A stretch of DNA of 64,000 nt, taken from Siderastrea siderea. Taxonomy: Eukaryota; Cnidaria; Anthozoa; Scleractinia; Rhizangiidae. The position numbers were made by a program, and so were the translations under genes. Location of the stretch: NCBI GenBank assembly GCA_964030785.1, contig OZ034969.1:70363362-70427361 (forward strand), given 5' to 3'. The notes beneath the pieces are model-generated. The model searched no databases. It saw only the letters and a list, made by a program, of their open reading frames with translations, and had not been told where the DNA came from. Below, in pieces: positions 45,262 through 55,904 of the stretch (the first letter of the stretch is position 1; the number at the start of each line of letters is the position of its first letter).

Positions 45262-48200
45262 ATGGCCTCATCCAGCAAAATGAGAGTAGTGCTACTGGCC
45301 TCTGAGTGGGGATCAAAACGTGGCGGGCTGTCTACATTCAATAGAGAGTTAGCCATCGAATTAGCAAAACACCCTGACCTACAAGTATCTATGTTTCTTC
45401 CACGATGTGACCAGGAGGAAAAGAATGCAGCTCAAAGTCACAACATCACCCTCGTCCAAGCAACAAGAAGACCTGGTTATGGTGAAAACGAATGGCTTAG
45501 CTCTCCTCCAAAAGATCTCCAAATGGACTTAATAATCGGCCACGGAGTGGTACTGGGTCGTCAAGCGCAGATAATAAGTGAAAATCGCGAATGCAAGTGG
45601 ATTCAGTTTGTGCATACCGACCCAGAGGAACTGGGGATGTTCAAGGATTACCCAGATGCCATTTCAAGGGGAGCGCAGAAGCATCAAGATGAAGTGGAGC
45701 TCTGTGTCCTGGCTGATTTTATTGTGGCAGTTGGCTCAAAGCTGGCAGAAGCTTATCGGTCTTACCTTCGCTTTTGTGAGAAAGACCAAAAGGTGTTTGT
45801 CCTCACACCAGGCATTTTCAGTGAGTTTCTAAGTGTGCCGCAGAGCAAGCAAGACGGGAGCAAGTGTCGAGTTCTAGCGTTTGGCCGTGGCGATGCTGAA
45901 GATTTCTCTTTGAAGGGATTTGACATTGCAGCTAAAGCTGTAGCAAGGCTGGATGATGCACATCTGATCTTTGTTGGCGCAAAGCAACAGGATGAAGTGG
46001 CAAGCCGATTGAAAGAATGCAATATTCCTCCAAATCGACTAAGAGTGAGGACTTTTATAGAACTGAGGGAACGTTTGAAAAAGCAGTTTTCTGAAGTGGA
46101 TCTTGCCATTATGCCTTCGAGAACCGAGGGCTTTGGTCTCGTTGCTCTGGAAGCGATGTCGGCAGGTTTGCCTGTTCTTGTAAGTGCCAACTCGGGGTTT
46201 GGAGAAGCCATGAGAGAGGTTGATTTTGCAGAGACATGTGTGATCAACTCGGAAGATCCTGAGGTTTGGTCTGCCGAGATTAAGAAGTTGTGGACCAAAA
46301 AAAGGGAACGTCGACTCCGACAAGCCAAGGTTATTCGTGACAACTATGCGGCGAGGTACAACTGGACAGGGCAATGCAACGATCTTGTGGAGACGATGAG
46401 GAGCATTCTTAATGGTAATTTTTCGGTGTCATTTTGCTGGTAGTAAATAGTAAAACTAGTAAAAACAAAAACAGGGTATTCCTAACAATCCTGTCAAACA
46501 AGCTAACAATACTGTCAAATTGAAAGCAAAATTACTTTGATTTATTTCACAAGATTCGCCAAAGCTGACGCCCAGAAGGAGGTCATCCCGCTCCATTTCA
46601 AGGGAAGAGCAGGAAGGTAATATCAATCTCTTATTAAAAGCAGGAAGGTAATATCAATCTCTTATTAAAAGAAAATAAATAGGGGACATTTTTCTTTTTT
46701 CAGTGCGCTATCTTCTCCTTTAAAGAGCCATTGTCACCCAAAGTGCTTTGCGCCCCGAGGTACATTTTTCATATATGAAAAATCCGCCATTTCCTTGATT
46801 GTTGTGAAGTCTGATTTGTATCTTTTTCCATCGCTTCGGTTAGCGACCTGAAAGCACTCGTGTGAATTTCGAGTTGACACTTAAGTGTCGTCGTATCCAT
46901 TTCGTTGTATATTTCCGTATTCTGAAGTGTTTTCGCGGTCGAGAAGGAGATCTTTAGATAATATGCTTCGAAGGGTTCAGGAAAGCTGAGGCGAAGACTG
47001 AGTCTTCCCGGTTCTGCCAAGAAGTTGTACGGCTGAAGTAGTCCGTGTAAAGTAGCGGAGGGAAAGGAAAACATGCGGGTTTCAGCAATACCACTGACAG
47101 TGCGTTTGCCGAAATAGAATTGCATTCGTTGTCGGGATGAAAAAAAAACAGAAGCGGACGACGTGGTACCAAGACGTATCTTGGTACCACAAAATAAGAG
47201 TAGCCACAGGCCTGCTCTAAAAGAGTGCTTATGGTCATGAGCTTGTGCTATTTTGTTAATTATTCTTTGTGTTCATTGTCTGTTTAGTCTTATTTTTACA
47301 AAGATTGTAAGTGGTTAGTCTGGTTTTGCGTCCATCGACATCGGTCGATGCGATCGATCGCGCTGTAATAGATCCATGGATAGGCGTTGACTGCATAGTC
47401 GGATCTTGGGTAGTTTTCTCCAGTGACATCTAGCGATGAAGACGTCAATATTCTTAATAATTATTTTTGTCTTTATTTTTATATCGAGTCAGGAAGTCCC
47501 TGCTCTGGTTTTACGTCCATCGAGATTGATCGATCAATCGATCGTGCCAGCCAAACGCTAAACTTTTTCAAAACAAAAACACAAGCGCGCAAAGCGCTTT
47601 GGGTGACACTGACTCTTTATCGGAGATGGTGGCCATAAAAGGTGTCATTCATGTATTTTCCAACTTATCCTAAGCAGAAAAAAGGGAAATGTCATCATAA
47701 ACACAAAAATTATATCACTATTGCGATCTTGAGCTCATCGTTGTAGTAAACGGTTCGGATGTTGTTTAAGGTTGTCAACTTAAACTTTTACGTTCCTTTT
47801 GCTCATCCTTACCTTGACTTTTCATCTGAAGTCTCCTTGACTCCTGTTTGGTTATTACTATTATTTTTAAAATGTTAGTTTATTGACTATTTTTGTCACT
47901 GTAATTGGTTTCAGCCTAGGCGTCATATCATAAGTCGGTAAAATATGATCGTCGGGATGATTTTTGGGTGGTCCCGACAAGGACTGTTTGTGATGACATT
48001 AACTGACATTTCCACATCCTGAGCGGAATTCAACCTGAGACTATTGAATTCAGTCGGAATTCAGTCTCTGGTTATTGAGCCATTTGGTCGAAGACGTCAC
48101 GATCTTATTGTTCGTCTGTCAGTTAAGCCGTGATGTTATTGACTGTGAAGTCTGTATTAAAAGTAATTGGTGCAATTCGATCCGTGTTTTCTTAATCGTC

Positions 48201-51200
48201 AACAAGTAGGGGAATCAGGAGTGGTGTAGTGTCGCTTTGTTAGAGAAACGTACACTTAATAAGACTTCAGTTTAATAGCAGCTCGAAACTCAAACAGCAC
48301 AGTGTAAACAATAGTCATAGTAAAAAATGGAACTAAAATTACTTTGATTTATTTCATAAGATTCACCAAAGCTGAAGCGCAGAAGAAGGTCATCCCGCTC
48401 CAATTCAAAGGAAGATCAGGAAGGTAAAAAAATGCGAGGATTTTTTTTTCTTTTTGGCAGTGTAATATCTTAACCTTTAAAAGTGTAATCAACAGTGGTC
48501 AGCATAAACTGTGTCATTCACGTGACCCCCCCCCAAAAAAAACACTTACCTATATTTTTCAACTTATCCTATGCTAAAAAATCTCATCATAAACACAGAA
48601 AACATACAAAGTAAGTATATCACTAAAACGATCTTTAGCTGATCGTAATAGTGAAGGGTTTGGATGTTGTAAAAGTTCGTCCTTATTTCACTGCAATATC
48701 ACACTAAACGTTAAGGAAATTATGACGTCTAAAACCCTAAATAATAGCGATAATCAAGACGTTTTAATCTATTCGTAGTGTGTTTCTCATTTTTTGTTTG
48801 TTTGGTGTTAGTTAGCTAATATTTTTTACGAAACGTGTATAATTCCTGGTATTCCAATAAGTTTAATTGATTTTATTTTCCTTTCACATTTTTCAAAGAT
48901 TTTCCGCCATCAAAAAGAAGGAAATCTTCGTCGGGTGGTAGTATTCAACGTCCTGAGCGATCCACGCCAACGCGGACTGTTCATGCTGAAGGTCAGTCGA
49001 GTAGCTCTAAACTAACCTTTTCACTTCGGAATTTGAACCAGTTATCACATGATTTTGAGTGCAATGTGGAATAAAAATGCACGAATAATTAAAATTTTCA
49101 AAGCCTTACAAAATTAGAGAGATAAATCATGTGATTACTTGTCAATGTACTTACTGAACAAACCTACAAATTTGACAAAATTTACGCCGACAGATGATTA
49201 CAATGACAAACGAAGGATCCAAACGCCCTACTCACGTCTTCACGGCCAATAACATCATGGTTTTTGTCGCGATCCAGTGGTCACTTTTGATTGCGTTTGA
49301 GTCGGCGTTATTTTGCGATTATGTCGTCTCAAAATGCTGGCTTGTGATTGGTTTAAGAACTGTCATGGCAACGTGGCCAAGAAGTTTGGCCAAGGTCAGT
49401 AATATAGCTGGAAAAACCTTTATTGCAATGTGATTTATCCCTACAAGCAACTTACCTTGACAGATTGCCGAAAATGTGTGTTAAAGCTTTAAAAGTGTGT
49501 ATGTTTCTTAAAACAGTTTGTTTTTCAGTTTTTATTTCGCGATGAGCACACTATAATTGCGTTGTCATTTGTGTTCCAGTTTTAACCTAATAAAGAAGTT
49601 AATTGCCACGTTATTCTATTGTTTCGTCGATCTCCGTCGTTTGAATAAAATTATGTTGATGCACTGAAGTGTGTATCATAAGGCAATTTTGGGCTGAAAA
49701 AGCGGAAAGTTCAAACAATTTGCTGCTGAACCACAACTGCATGTTTTCGTAAGTATCGCGCGTGCAAATCTTCATGACGAGTAAGAATTTCTATTTTGAT
49801 CAACAGAAATTAAGTTCTGGCTCATAGTTTTTTCGCGAAAAAGAGTCATGGATCACGATAAAAAACTAAATTCTATTTTGAGACAACATTACGGCTTTAT
49901 AATAACGGCGTTGGGATATTTTTTCTCCCAACTAGCCGTCATTATAAAGCCGCAATGTCGTTTCAAAATAGAATTTAGTTTATATTAACTGACAGATGAT
50001 GACCAATTACATGACGTCATCGACCAGTCATGTCATAACCATGCAGAACGTAATAATAAATGCATTGACTGATGATATACTATTCACTTTACTCTGATGA
50101 TTTCTTGTGCACAGGTTTTGGAAACCTTAGTCACTCAGTCGCTAACAGTCCATTTCAGGACTACACTCAGTCGAAAGACCATAGGCAATCCCCGTGTGAC
50201 ATGTGACTACTTGGTTCCAACGATTTACAATATTCCATTGTTTTACTCTGCTGAAAGCACAGGCAGCCCATGTATGCGATGTGTTTTGCATATATTACTG
50301 AGTCTATTCCACGTGCGTGAATATATTATTGCGCCTTCTTCAAAACTATATATAAGAGTTTGTATGGGAATGTAACAAGTCCGCTTCACGTGCCAGAAAT
50401 ATTAAATAATTCAGAATAAAAAAAAGGCTTCCTTTTTTTGCGTTCTTTCCATTCCTGTTTATGGGCTTACTGAGCAGGTTTGAGCCGTTTTCAAGCTATT
50501 TGTGCAAGATAATGCTTTGAGTTTGCTCTTCACTAATGAATTAATTAAAGGCTGGCGGCCCGAAACTATTCCTTCGGCCAACCGTCCGGATCGGATTTTA
50601 TGGGATTTATCGAGCTTCGAGTACGTACGGTTGGCCGTTCGTTTCGGGCTGCCAGCCTTTAATTAATTCATTAGTGAAGAGTAAACTCTTGCACAAATAG
50701 CTTGAAAACGGCTCAAACCTACTCAGTAAGTCTATAAACATGAACGGAAAGAACGCAGAAATAAGGAAAACCACTTTTTATTCTGAATTATTTAATCTTT
50801 CTTGCATATGAAGCGGATTTGTTACATTCCCATACAAACTCTTATATTTTGACGAGGGCGCAATAATATAGGCACACACGTGGGATAGATTCAGCAATAT
50901 ATGCAAAACACATCGCATACTTGGGCTGCCTGTGGTTGAACAACCAGGGAGACACAAGCCAGATAGAATAAAATAATTTGTTTATTTTAATTAAACAACT
51001 GAAGGAGCTATCTATGTGTTCTACCTCAATGTCGCTAAACAAAGTGACCTTAGGGTAAAATATAACTTATGGCTTCCCATGCGTTATAATCTAAAGCAGA
51101 GTTCCTGTAAGGCCGCACACGAGAGCACTACAATATAGTTATGGAATGGGTTAATCTATTGTGTGCAGCCCGATGTCGACCCATCCATCCATCCATCCAT

Positions 51201-54200
51201 CCATCCATCCATCCATCCATCCATCCATCCATCCATCCATCCATAGTCCGCCGGTCCGTCGGTCCTTCCGTTTGTCTATTTATTTATTTATTTATTTTTT
51301 GTTGTTTATTTATTTATGTATTTATTTATTCATTCATTTAGGAACAAAACCTTCACAAAGGTTAGAAACTGCCAGCCCAACACAAGGTCCCTCAAAAGAA
51401 GACACCATTGGTCCTCCAGAAGTCAGTGTCACTTTGCTGAAGAATAAAATTCTTCCCAGCAAAGCAACTGATTGGCACAAAGTTCAACTCCCGATCGACT
51501 TCCTGTTGCTCACGGTGAAGGACTGTGAGTATCTGAGTTGCCTTTCTTATCTAAATGAAGGATTCTTTAAGAGTTACCACAAATCCCTTGGATACTTGTA
51601 CTTCGGGGATATTGGTGAAGGTGAAACGATGACGTCGAAAATAGCCGTCATTAAATGCAATACTGGTTCCACCGTTCCTAAAGGTTCTGTGCTTGTTGTA
51701 ACAAAAGCTGTTAAAATCTTAAGGCCCAAAGCTGTGTTTTGTGTGGGTTTCTGTGGTGGCTTAAACTACAGGAAAGTCAAGCTTGGAGACGTGGTCGTTT
51801 CCGCAAGGTTAACTACTTATGCCCCCATCAAGAGAGAGAGAGAGCGTGGCGTACATGTTCCTATACCAACACAACTTGCAGACCTCATACGAAGTGCTGG
51901 TGAAGGCTGGGAAGCACCACTGAAGGATCCAGGTCAACTAGAGGTGGAAGTACATCGTGACGGCGAATTTCTGAGCGGCCCAGAGGTGGTTGATAGCAAG
52001 GAACGACGTGATCAACTCATTAACCGATTTCCCGACGCAATTGCTATTGAAATGGAGGGAGAAGGTAGGACTTCTAATAATTTGTATTATAATATCCCGC
52101 TTTATTGGACCCAATCCCGTTTGTCGTATGTACAATTTTTTTACTTACGATACGCTTCATATTCCTTGTTGTTCCCGAGTTTGCCTAATACTTAAGACAA
52201 ACGTGTTTTTTTAAGGTCTTTACACAGCGGCGCATGACCTGGACGTTGAATGGATTGTCATCAAAGGTGTTTCAGACTTTGCAGATGGAAGGAAGTCTGA
52301 AACAGATTCCTGGAGACCGTTCGCCAGTCTAATGGCAGCTTCACTTACTGCTCATATGCTAAGCGATTCCGCTGTTTTCAAAGATTGGCCTCACTATGGA
52401 CGTAAGTACACTAAAACCTTATGGTCTACAAAGGCTGCTTTCCTATAGGCTTTGATGTCCTACGCTAAAAGTTTGTTTCGGCAATAGCTTGACTTTGCGT
52501 ATTTTGCATTAGCTATTGTTAAGGCGGATTTGGGTCAGATTAATGAAAGTGAGAAACCATTTTTTCCCTCTTTGTTAATCAGCTCGCTGACATTTAGTAA
52601 CTGCATCTAGCTACAAGGTAAATTTGCTCATTTGAAATGATTTAATTTCTTTTTTGAAGGTGCATCAACCCGAAGAAAAAGGACCATTTCTTCCCTTTCA
52701 AGTACCGAGGACCTCGACGAGCCCACGACTGCACACCATGGAGGTAAAATTCAGCTAAAAAAGTAACTTTTAAGCTCTTACACACTTAACACGAACAAAT
52801 CTTAACATGTTCGATGAATAACGTTTAGCGTGACTAGCATAGCAAACGGCAAGGTTATAGTAGATTTTTTTTAACCACTATAAATCCCGCTATTTCTATT
52901 GTGAAAACGCACTTTTCTGGAGTGTAAACTCAGCTCGTCCACATATGGTTGAGAATCGACCATGAGGTTGGTATGTATCTGAATTCTGAAGTTGGTTTTG
53001 AAAGAAACGAATTTTTAAGTTTTTGAAATTAAAAAAAAACTCTTATTCTATGAGCAGATGTTCTTTAAAATACGACACTGTGTTTTTTAAACTCTGTTCA
53101 GAAGCTAGTGTGCGCCACAGCTTAGTTAGCCTAGCTTGAACTGAAGTTAATCTTTTGTTACTAAAAAAACTGTGGGAAAACCAACAAGACGTTGCGGGGG
53201 GGGGGGGGGGTAACAAACCTTGCCATGAAGAGCAGCATCCCATTCAGGGGATAGTAATAATGCTCCTAGTCACTAAACTGCTGGGTATCCCGTGATGGAC
53301 TAGCATGCCATCCAGGGGGAGTAGCACTACTCCTAGTCACTTTATGCTGGGTATCCTGTGATGGACTAGCATCCCATCCAGGGGGAGTAGTAATACTCCC
53401 AGTCACTTTATGCTGGGTATCCTGTGATGGAATAGCATCCCACCTAGGGGGAGTAGTAATACTCCTAGTCACTTTATGCTGGGTATCCTGTGATGGACAA
53501 GCATGCCATTCAGGGGGAGTAATAATACTCCTAATCACTTTATGCTGGTGTCCTGTGATGGACTAGCATCCCATCCAGGGAGGAGTAGTAATACTTCTAG
53601 TCACTTTATGCTGGGTATCCTGTGATGGACTAGCATCCCATCCAGGGAGGAGTAGTAATACTCCTAGTCACTTTATGCTGGGTATCCTGTGATGGACTAG
53701 CATCCCATCCAGGGGGAGTAGCAATACTCCTAGTCACTTTATGCTGGGTACCCTGTGATGGACAAGCATCCCATCCAGGGGAAGTAGTAATACTCCTAGT
53801 CACTTTATGCTGGGTATCCTGTGATGGACTAGCATCCCATCCAGGGGGAGTAATTTAAAGTCCGTAATTTTTGTTTCTCCAATCGCACAGCTTCGAGACA
53901 GTTTCGTTGTATAAATGCTTAGACAACGGCTACAAATAAGTGTTGCTGTATTTTTCTTAACAGTTTCTTCTGCGCTGAAGCACGGTTCAACCTCAACAAC
54001 AGGAAGTTCTCGTGCCATGAAAGGTATATTATTATTGATATTTTGTGTATATGCTTGATCTAGGGGTAATGTCCTGCCATTCCTGCTGAAAGTAAGCTGG
54101 TGCATAATAGCAAAATTTTCGTGATTCGTGGAGATTTTAAATAATGCCGGGCCTTGCGCGCGCGATAAAGCTGCGAGATTGCACAAATATTTACATTTGC

Positions 54201-54529
54201 TCTACCTTTCTTAAAGTTAACTTGTAAAATATATTTTTTCTATTGCAGTCAAGGAGGGCACAGTTTCAGACGAAGACCTACAGTTGCTATCTGGAAAACT
54301 CGTCGGAGATAAATGGAAGAAACTGGGGCGTCGCCTGGAGGTCGATGAAGCAAAGCTAAGTGCATATCATAAACAACATGAAGAATTGGACGAAAAGGCG
54401 TATCACATGTTGACGGCCTGGAAGGAGAGAGAAGGATCTGGCGCTACTTATGGAGTTTTGTACGATGCTTTGTGTGATGCAGAGAGAGTGGCCTGTAAAA
54501 ATTTAGCGGAACAAATTTGTTGTGTATAG
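45262..54529 (+). CDS. Glycosyltransferase (GT4) - nucleoside phosphorylase/nucleosidase - Death domain protein, nine exons
   Basis: Exons: 45262-46414, 46554-46616, 48361-48423, 48899-48991, 51342-52064, 52216-52401, 52660-52743, 53964-54023 and 54249-54529. All junctions have AG/GT and all introns are phase 1, giving 901 residues. Residues 1-384 are a GT4-fold glycosyltransferase: Gly-rich G-S-K-R-G-G-L near 17 and the sugar-nucleotide motif E-G-F-G-L-V-A-L-E (Glu289, Glu297). Residues 385-457 are a Ser/Arg/Pro linker (three small exons, two duplicated). About 505-750 is a PNP/MTA-nucleosidase-like fold: G-F-C-G-G-L, E-M-E-G (expected catalytic Glu) and G-V-S-D-F-A-D-G (expected catalytic Asp). 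After a Ser/Thr linker, residues 809-901 are a Death domain ending C-C-V. PNP effectors are known in fungal and bacterial NLR-type immunity, and GT group 1 domains occur in coral NLRs. No NACHT is present. Substrates are unknown. The role as an immune or death effector is inference. Confidence 0.9.
46480..48680 (+). repeat. Tandem duplication of a linker exon and its flanking introns
   Basis: 46520-46720 plus 47636-47780 match 48320-48680, including the acceptor TTTGATTTATTTCA(C/T)AAG, the 63-nt exon and the following intron. The left copy was later split by the element at 46733-47607. Confidence 0.8.
46733..47607. mobile_element. Inverted-end element in intron 2 of the immune gene
   Basis: GTCACCCAAAGTGCTTTGCG at the left is inverted at 47587-47607 (GCGCAAAGCGCTTTGGGTGA). 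The interior has a GTGGTACCAAG/CTTGGTACCAC hairpin (about 47162-47190) and a repeated GTCCATCGA..GATCGATCG motif near 47330 and 47515. No coding domain. Confidence 0.65.
49861..49981. repeat. Perfect-looking hairpin in intron 4
   Basis: ACTAAATTCTATTTTGAGAC...AACGGCGTTGGGA is mirrored by TCCCAACTAGCCGTCATTAT ... AATAGAATTTAGT, with arms of about 58 bases and a very short loop. Confidence 0.75.
50258..50934. mobile_element. Long foldback element 3, in intron 4 of the immune gene
   Basis: The ends CACAGGCAGCCCATGTATGC and GCATACTTGGGCTGCCTGTG match the ends of the 18.2 and 39.4 kb elements. Inverted arms run through AAGAGTTTGTATGGGAATG and AATTATTTAAT to a centre with CTGGCGGCCCGAAAC/GTTTCGGGCTGCCAG. 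The flanks CTGAAAG and GTTGAAC no longer form a clean duplication. Confidence 0.8.
51180..51243. repeat. (CATC)n microsatellite in intron 4
   Basis: Tetranucleotide run 100 bp before the acceptor of the nucleosidase exon, followed by a TTTA-rich tract. The open frame through it is not coding. Confidence 0.92.
53215..53860. repeat. Minisatellite in intron 7, about 62-bp unit, about ten copies
   Basis: The unit contains ACTAGCATCCCATCCAGGGG, AGTAGTAATACTCCTAGTCA and CTTTATGCTGGGTATCCTGT. Copies differ by single bases. A frame on the minus strand is open across part of it only because of the repeat. Confidence 0.92.
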
Positions 54530-54634
54530 AACTCGGTGCGCTTTGATGAGACTAACCGTGCTAATTACGCAAACCAAAGAGTAGTTTCCTCTGATTCAGG
54601 TTGAGCCTTGTGACTTGTATATGCCAGTAAACAC

Positions 54635-55896
54635 TAGTCCAGTTCTGGCCCCCCTCTCTGTCACGCAACGCTCCGGTCTCGCAGAGAGAGGGTCCAGGGA
54701 CAATTGTCTGCGCATGCTCGTAATTTTAGCTAGTTTCCTAGCTAATCGCTACTGCGCATGTACAACGAGCTAAGACGAATACGAAAACAGAGAAGGGAAG
54801 GGAAGCGCTGGCGGACGATTTTTTTGTGCCGTTGGCAAAAAGAAAATAATATTTCCCGAATTCGATCGTGTTTGCTCCATGTTTGGTTAGTTGCACTGAG
54901 CGATTTCCTCTTGCAGTTCAGATTATTTTTTTCAGAAGAAACAGTTACTGCGAGCGTTACATGAATTCTTGAGGTACTGAGAAACAGAGGAGTTGTGGTC
55001 AATTCAAAAACACTGGATACGGGAGCCGAGAGAAGGCTAAAACTTGAGTAATTACGAGGACTAACTGCCAATTTTGTGGTATTTGCCGTTGATCAAAACA
55101 TTTTTCTCAATCTTTTTTGTAACGCTGTAACTAAAAACCTAAATGTTTTTGGAATTTTACCAACTGGCAGTCTTCCAACTGCTTCTTTATAGGTTAGTTA
55201 AAGAAGAATATATATGAAACTTTCAGAACGTTATACAGTTGTAATTGTTGTGCCTTTACATCAGTAATGAAGGGCCTGGTTAAGGGCTATCGAACACAGG
55301 CTTCAGAGTGTTTTCCATCGGCGTTGGAGGCGAACGCGCATATTTAATGAGCTCTCTATAGTTTATTCGCTCACCTCTCGAAACTCGCAAAATTCGCATC
55401 CATACTATGTTGTTTGCAGAACCAAAAGTAAGGCAAAGAAACTTTAAATGCGCCAAAATATTATCGAAAACTTCCGGGGAAAACTACTCCTTCAGCGAAG
55501 TGGCAGATGCTGTGCCCGGGTGTTGTGAAACAATCTCATTTGCATCGGGCCTATTTAATGAGCTTTCTCGCCTTCTTCATTCTACCCTCGAAACTTGCCT
55601 AAATTCGTTTAAAAACTCTATTCCTTTTCTCTCTCGAATAAATAAAACTAATGAAAGTGCAGACATGCCATAGACATTTTAATCCACCAAGTTAATCTTG
55701 AACTAAACTTGAAAAGTTTCCGAGTGTTGCCAACCTCACTCGCCACAAATATATTTTCAGTCGGGTGAAATCAACATCCCGCGCTCTGATCCGCTCTGAT
55801 TGGTTTAGCGGGAGCATGCGCAGACAATTGTCCCTGGACCCTCTCTCTGCGAGAGCGGAGCGTTGCATGACAGAGAGAAGGGCCAGAACTGGACTA
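54635..55896. mobile_element. hAT-like non-autonomous element 100 bp after the immune gene stop
   Basis: TAGTCCAGTTCTGGCCCCCC and the inverse GGCCAGAACTGGACTA form ends extended to about 85-95 bp (CAGAGAGAGGGTCCAGGGAC and GACAATTGTCTGCGCATGC). GTAAACAC lies on both sides (54627-54634 and 55897-55904), the 8-bp duplication typical of hAT insertions. No transposase. Confidence 0.88.
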
Positions 55897-55904
55897 GTAA
55901 ACAC

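Noticed and set aside
45762..46374. Minus-strand frames of 193 and 111 codons
   Set aside because: Antisense shadows of the glycosyltransferase exon.
45262..46443. Bacterial contamination or recent bacterial transfer of the glycosyltransferase exon
   Set aside because: The exon has a phase-1 donor joined to introns and cnidarian-type exons, and its base composition is not foreign. Ancient transfer cannot be excluded but nothing here shows it.
51141..51341. Extension of the nucleosidase frame through the CATC repeat
   Set aside because: The frame is open there, but a clear acceptor (TTCATTCATTTAG) at 51341 in phase 1 fits the upstream exons, so the repeat is intronic.
53266..53538. 90-codon repetitive minus-strand frame
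   Set aside because: Produced by the intronic minisatellite, whose unit frame stays open by chance across a few units.
53215..53860. CRISPR-like array
   Set aside because: Whole units repeat with no unique spacers, the context is an intron of a eukaryotic gene, and no cas genes are present.
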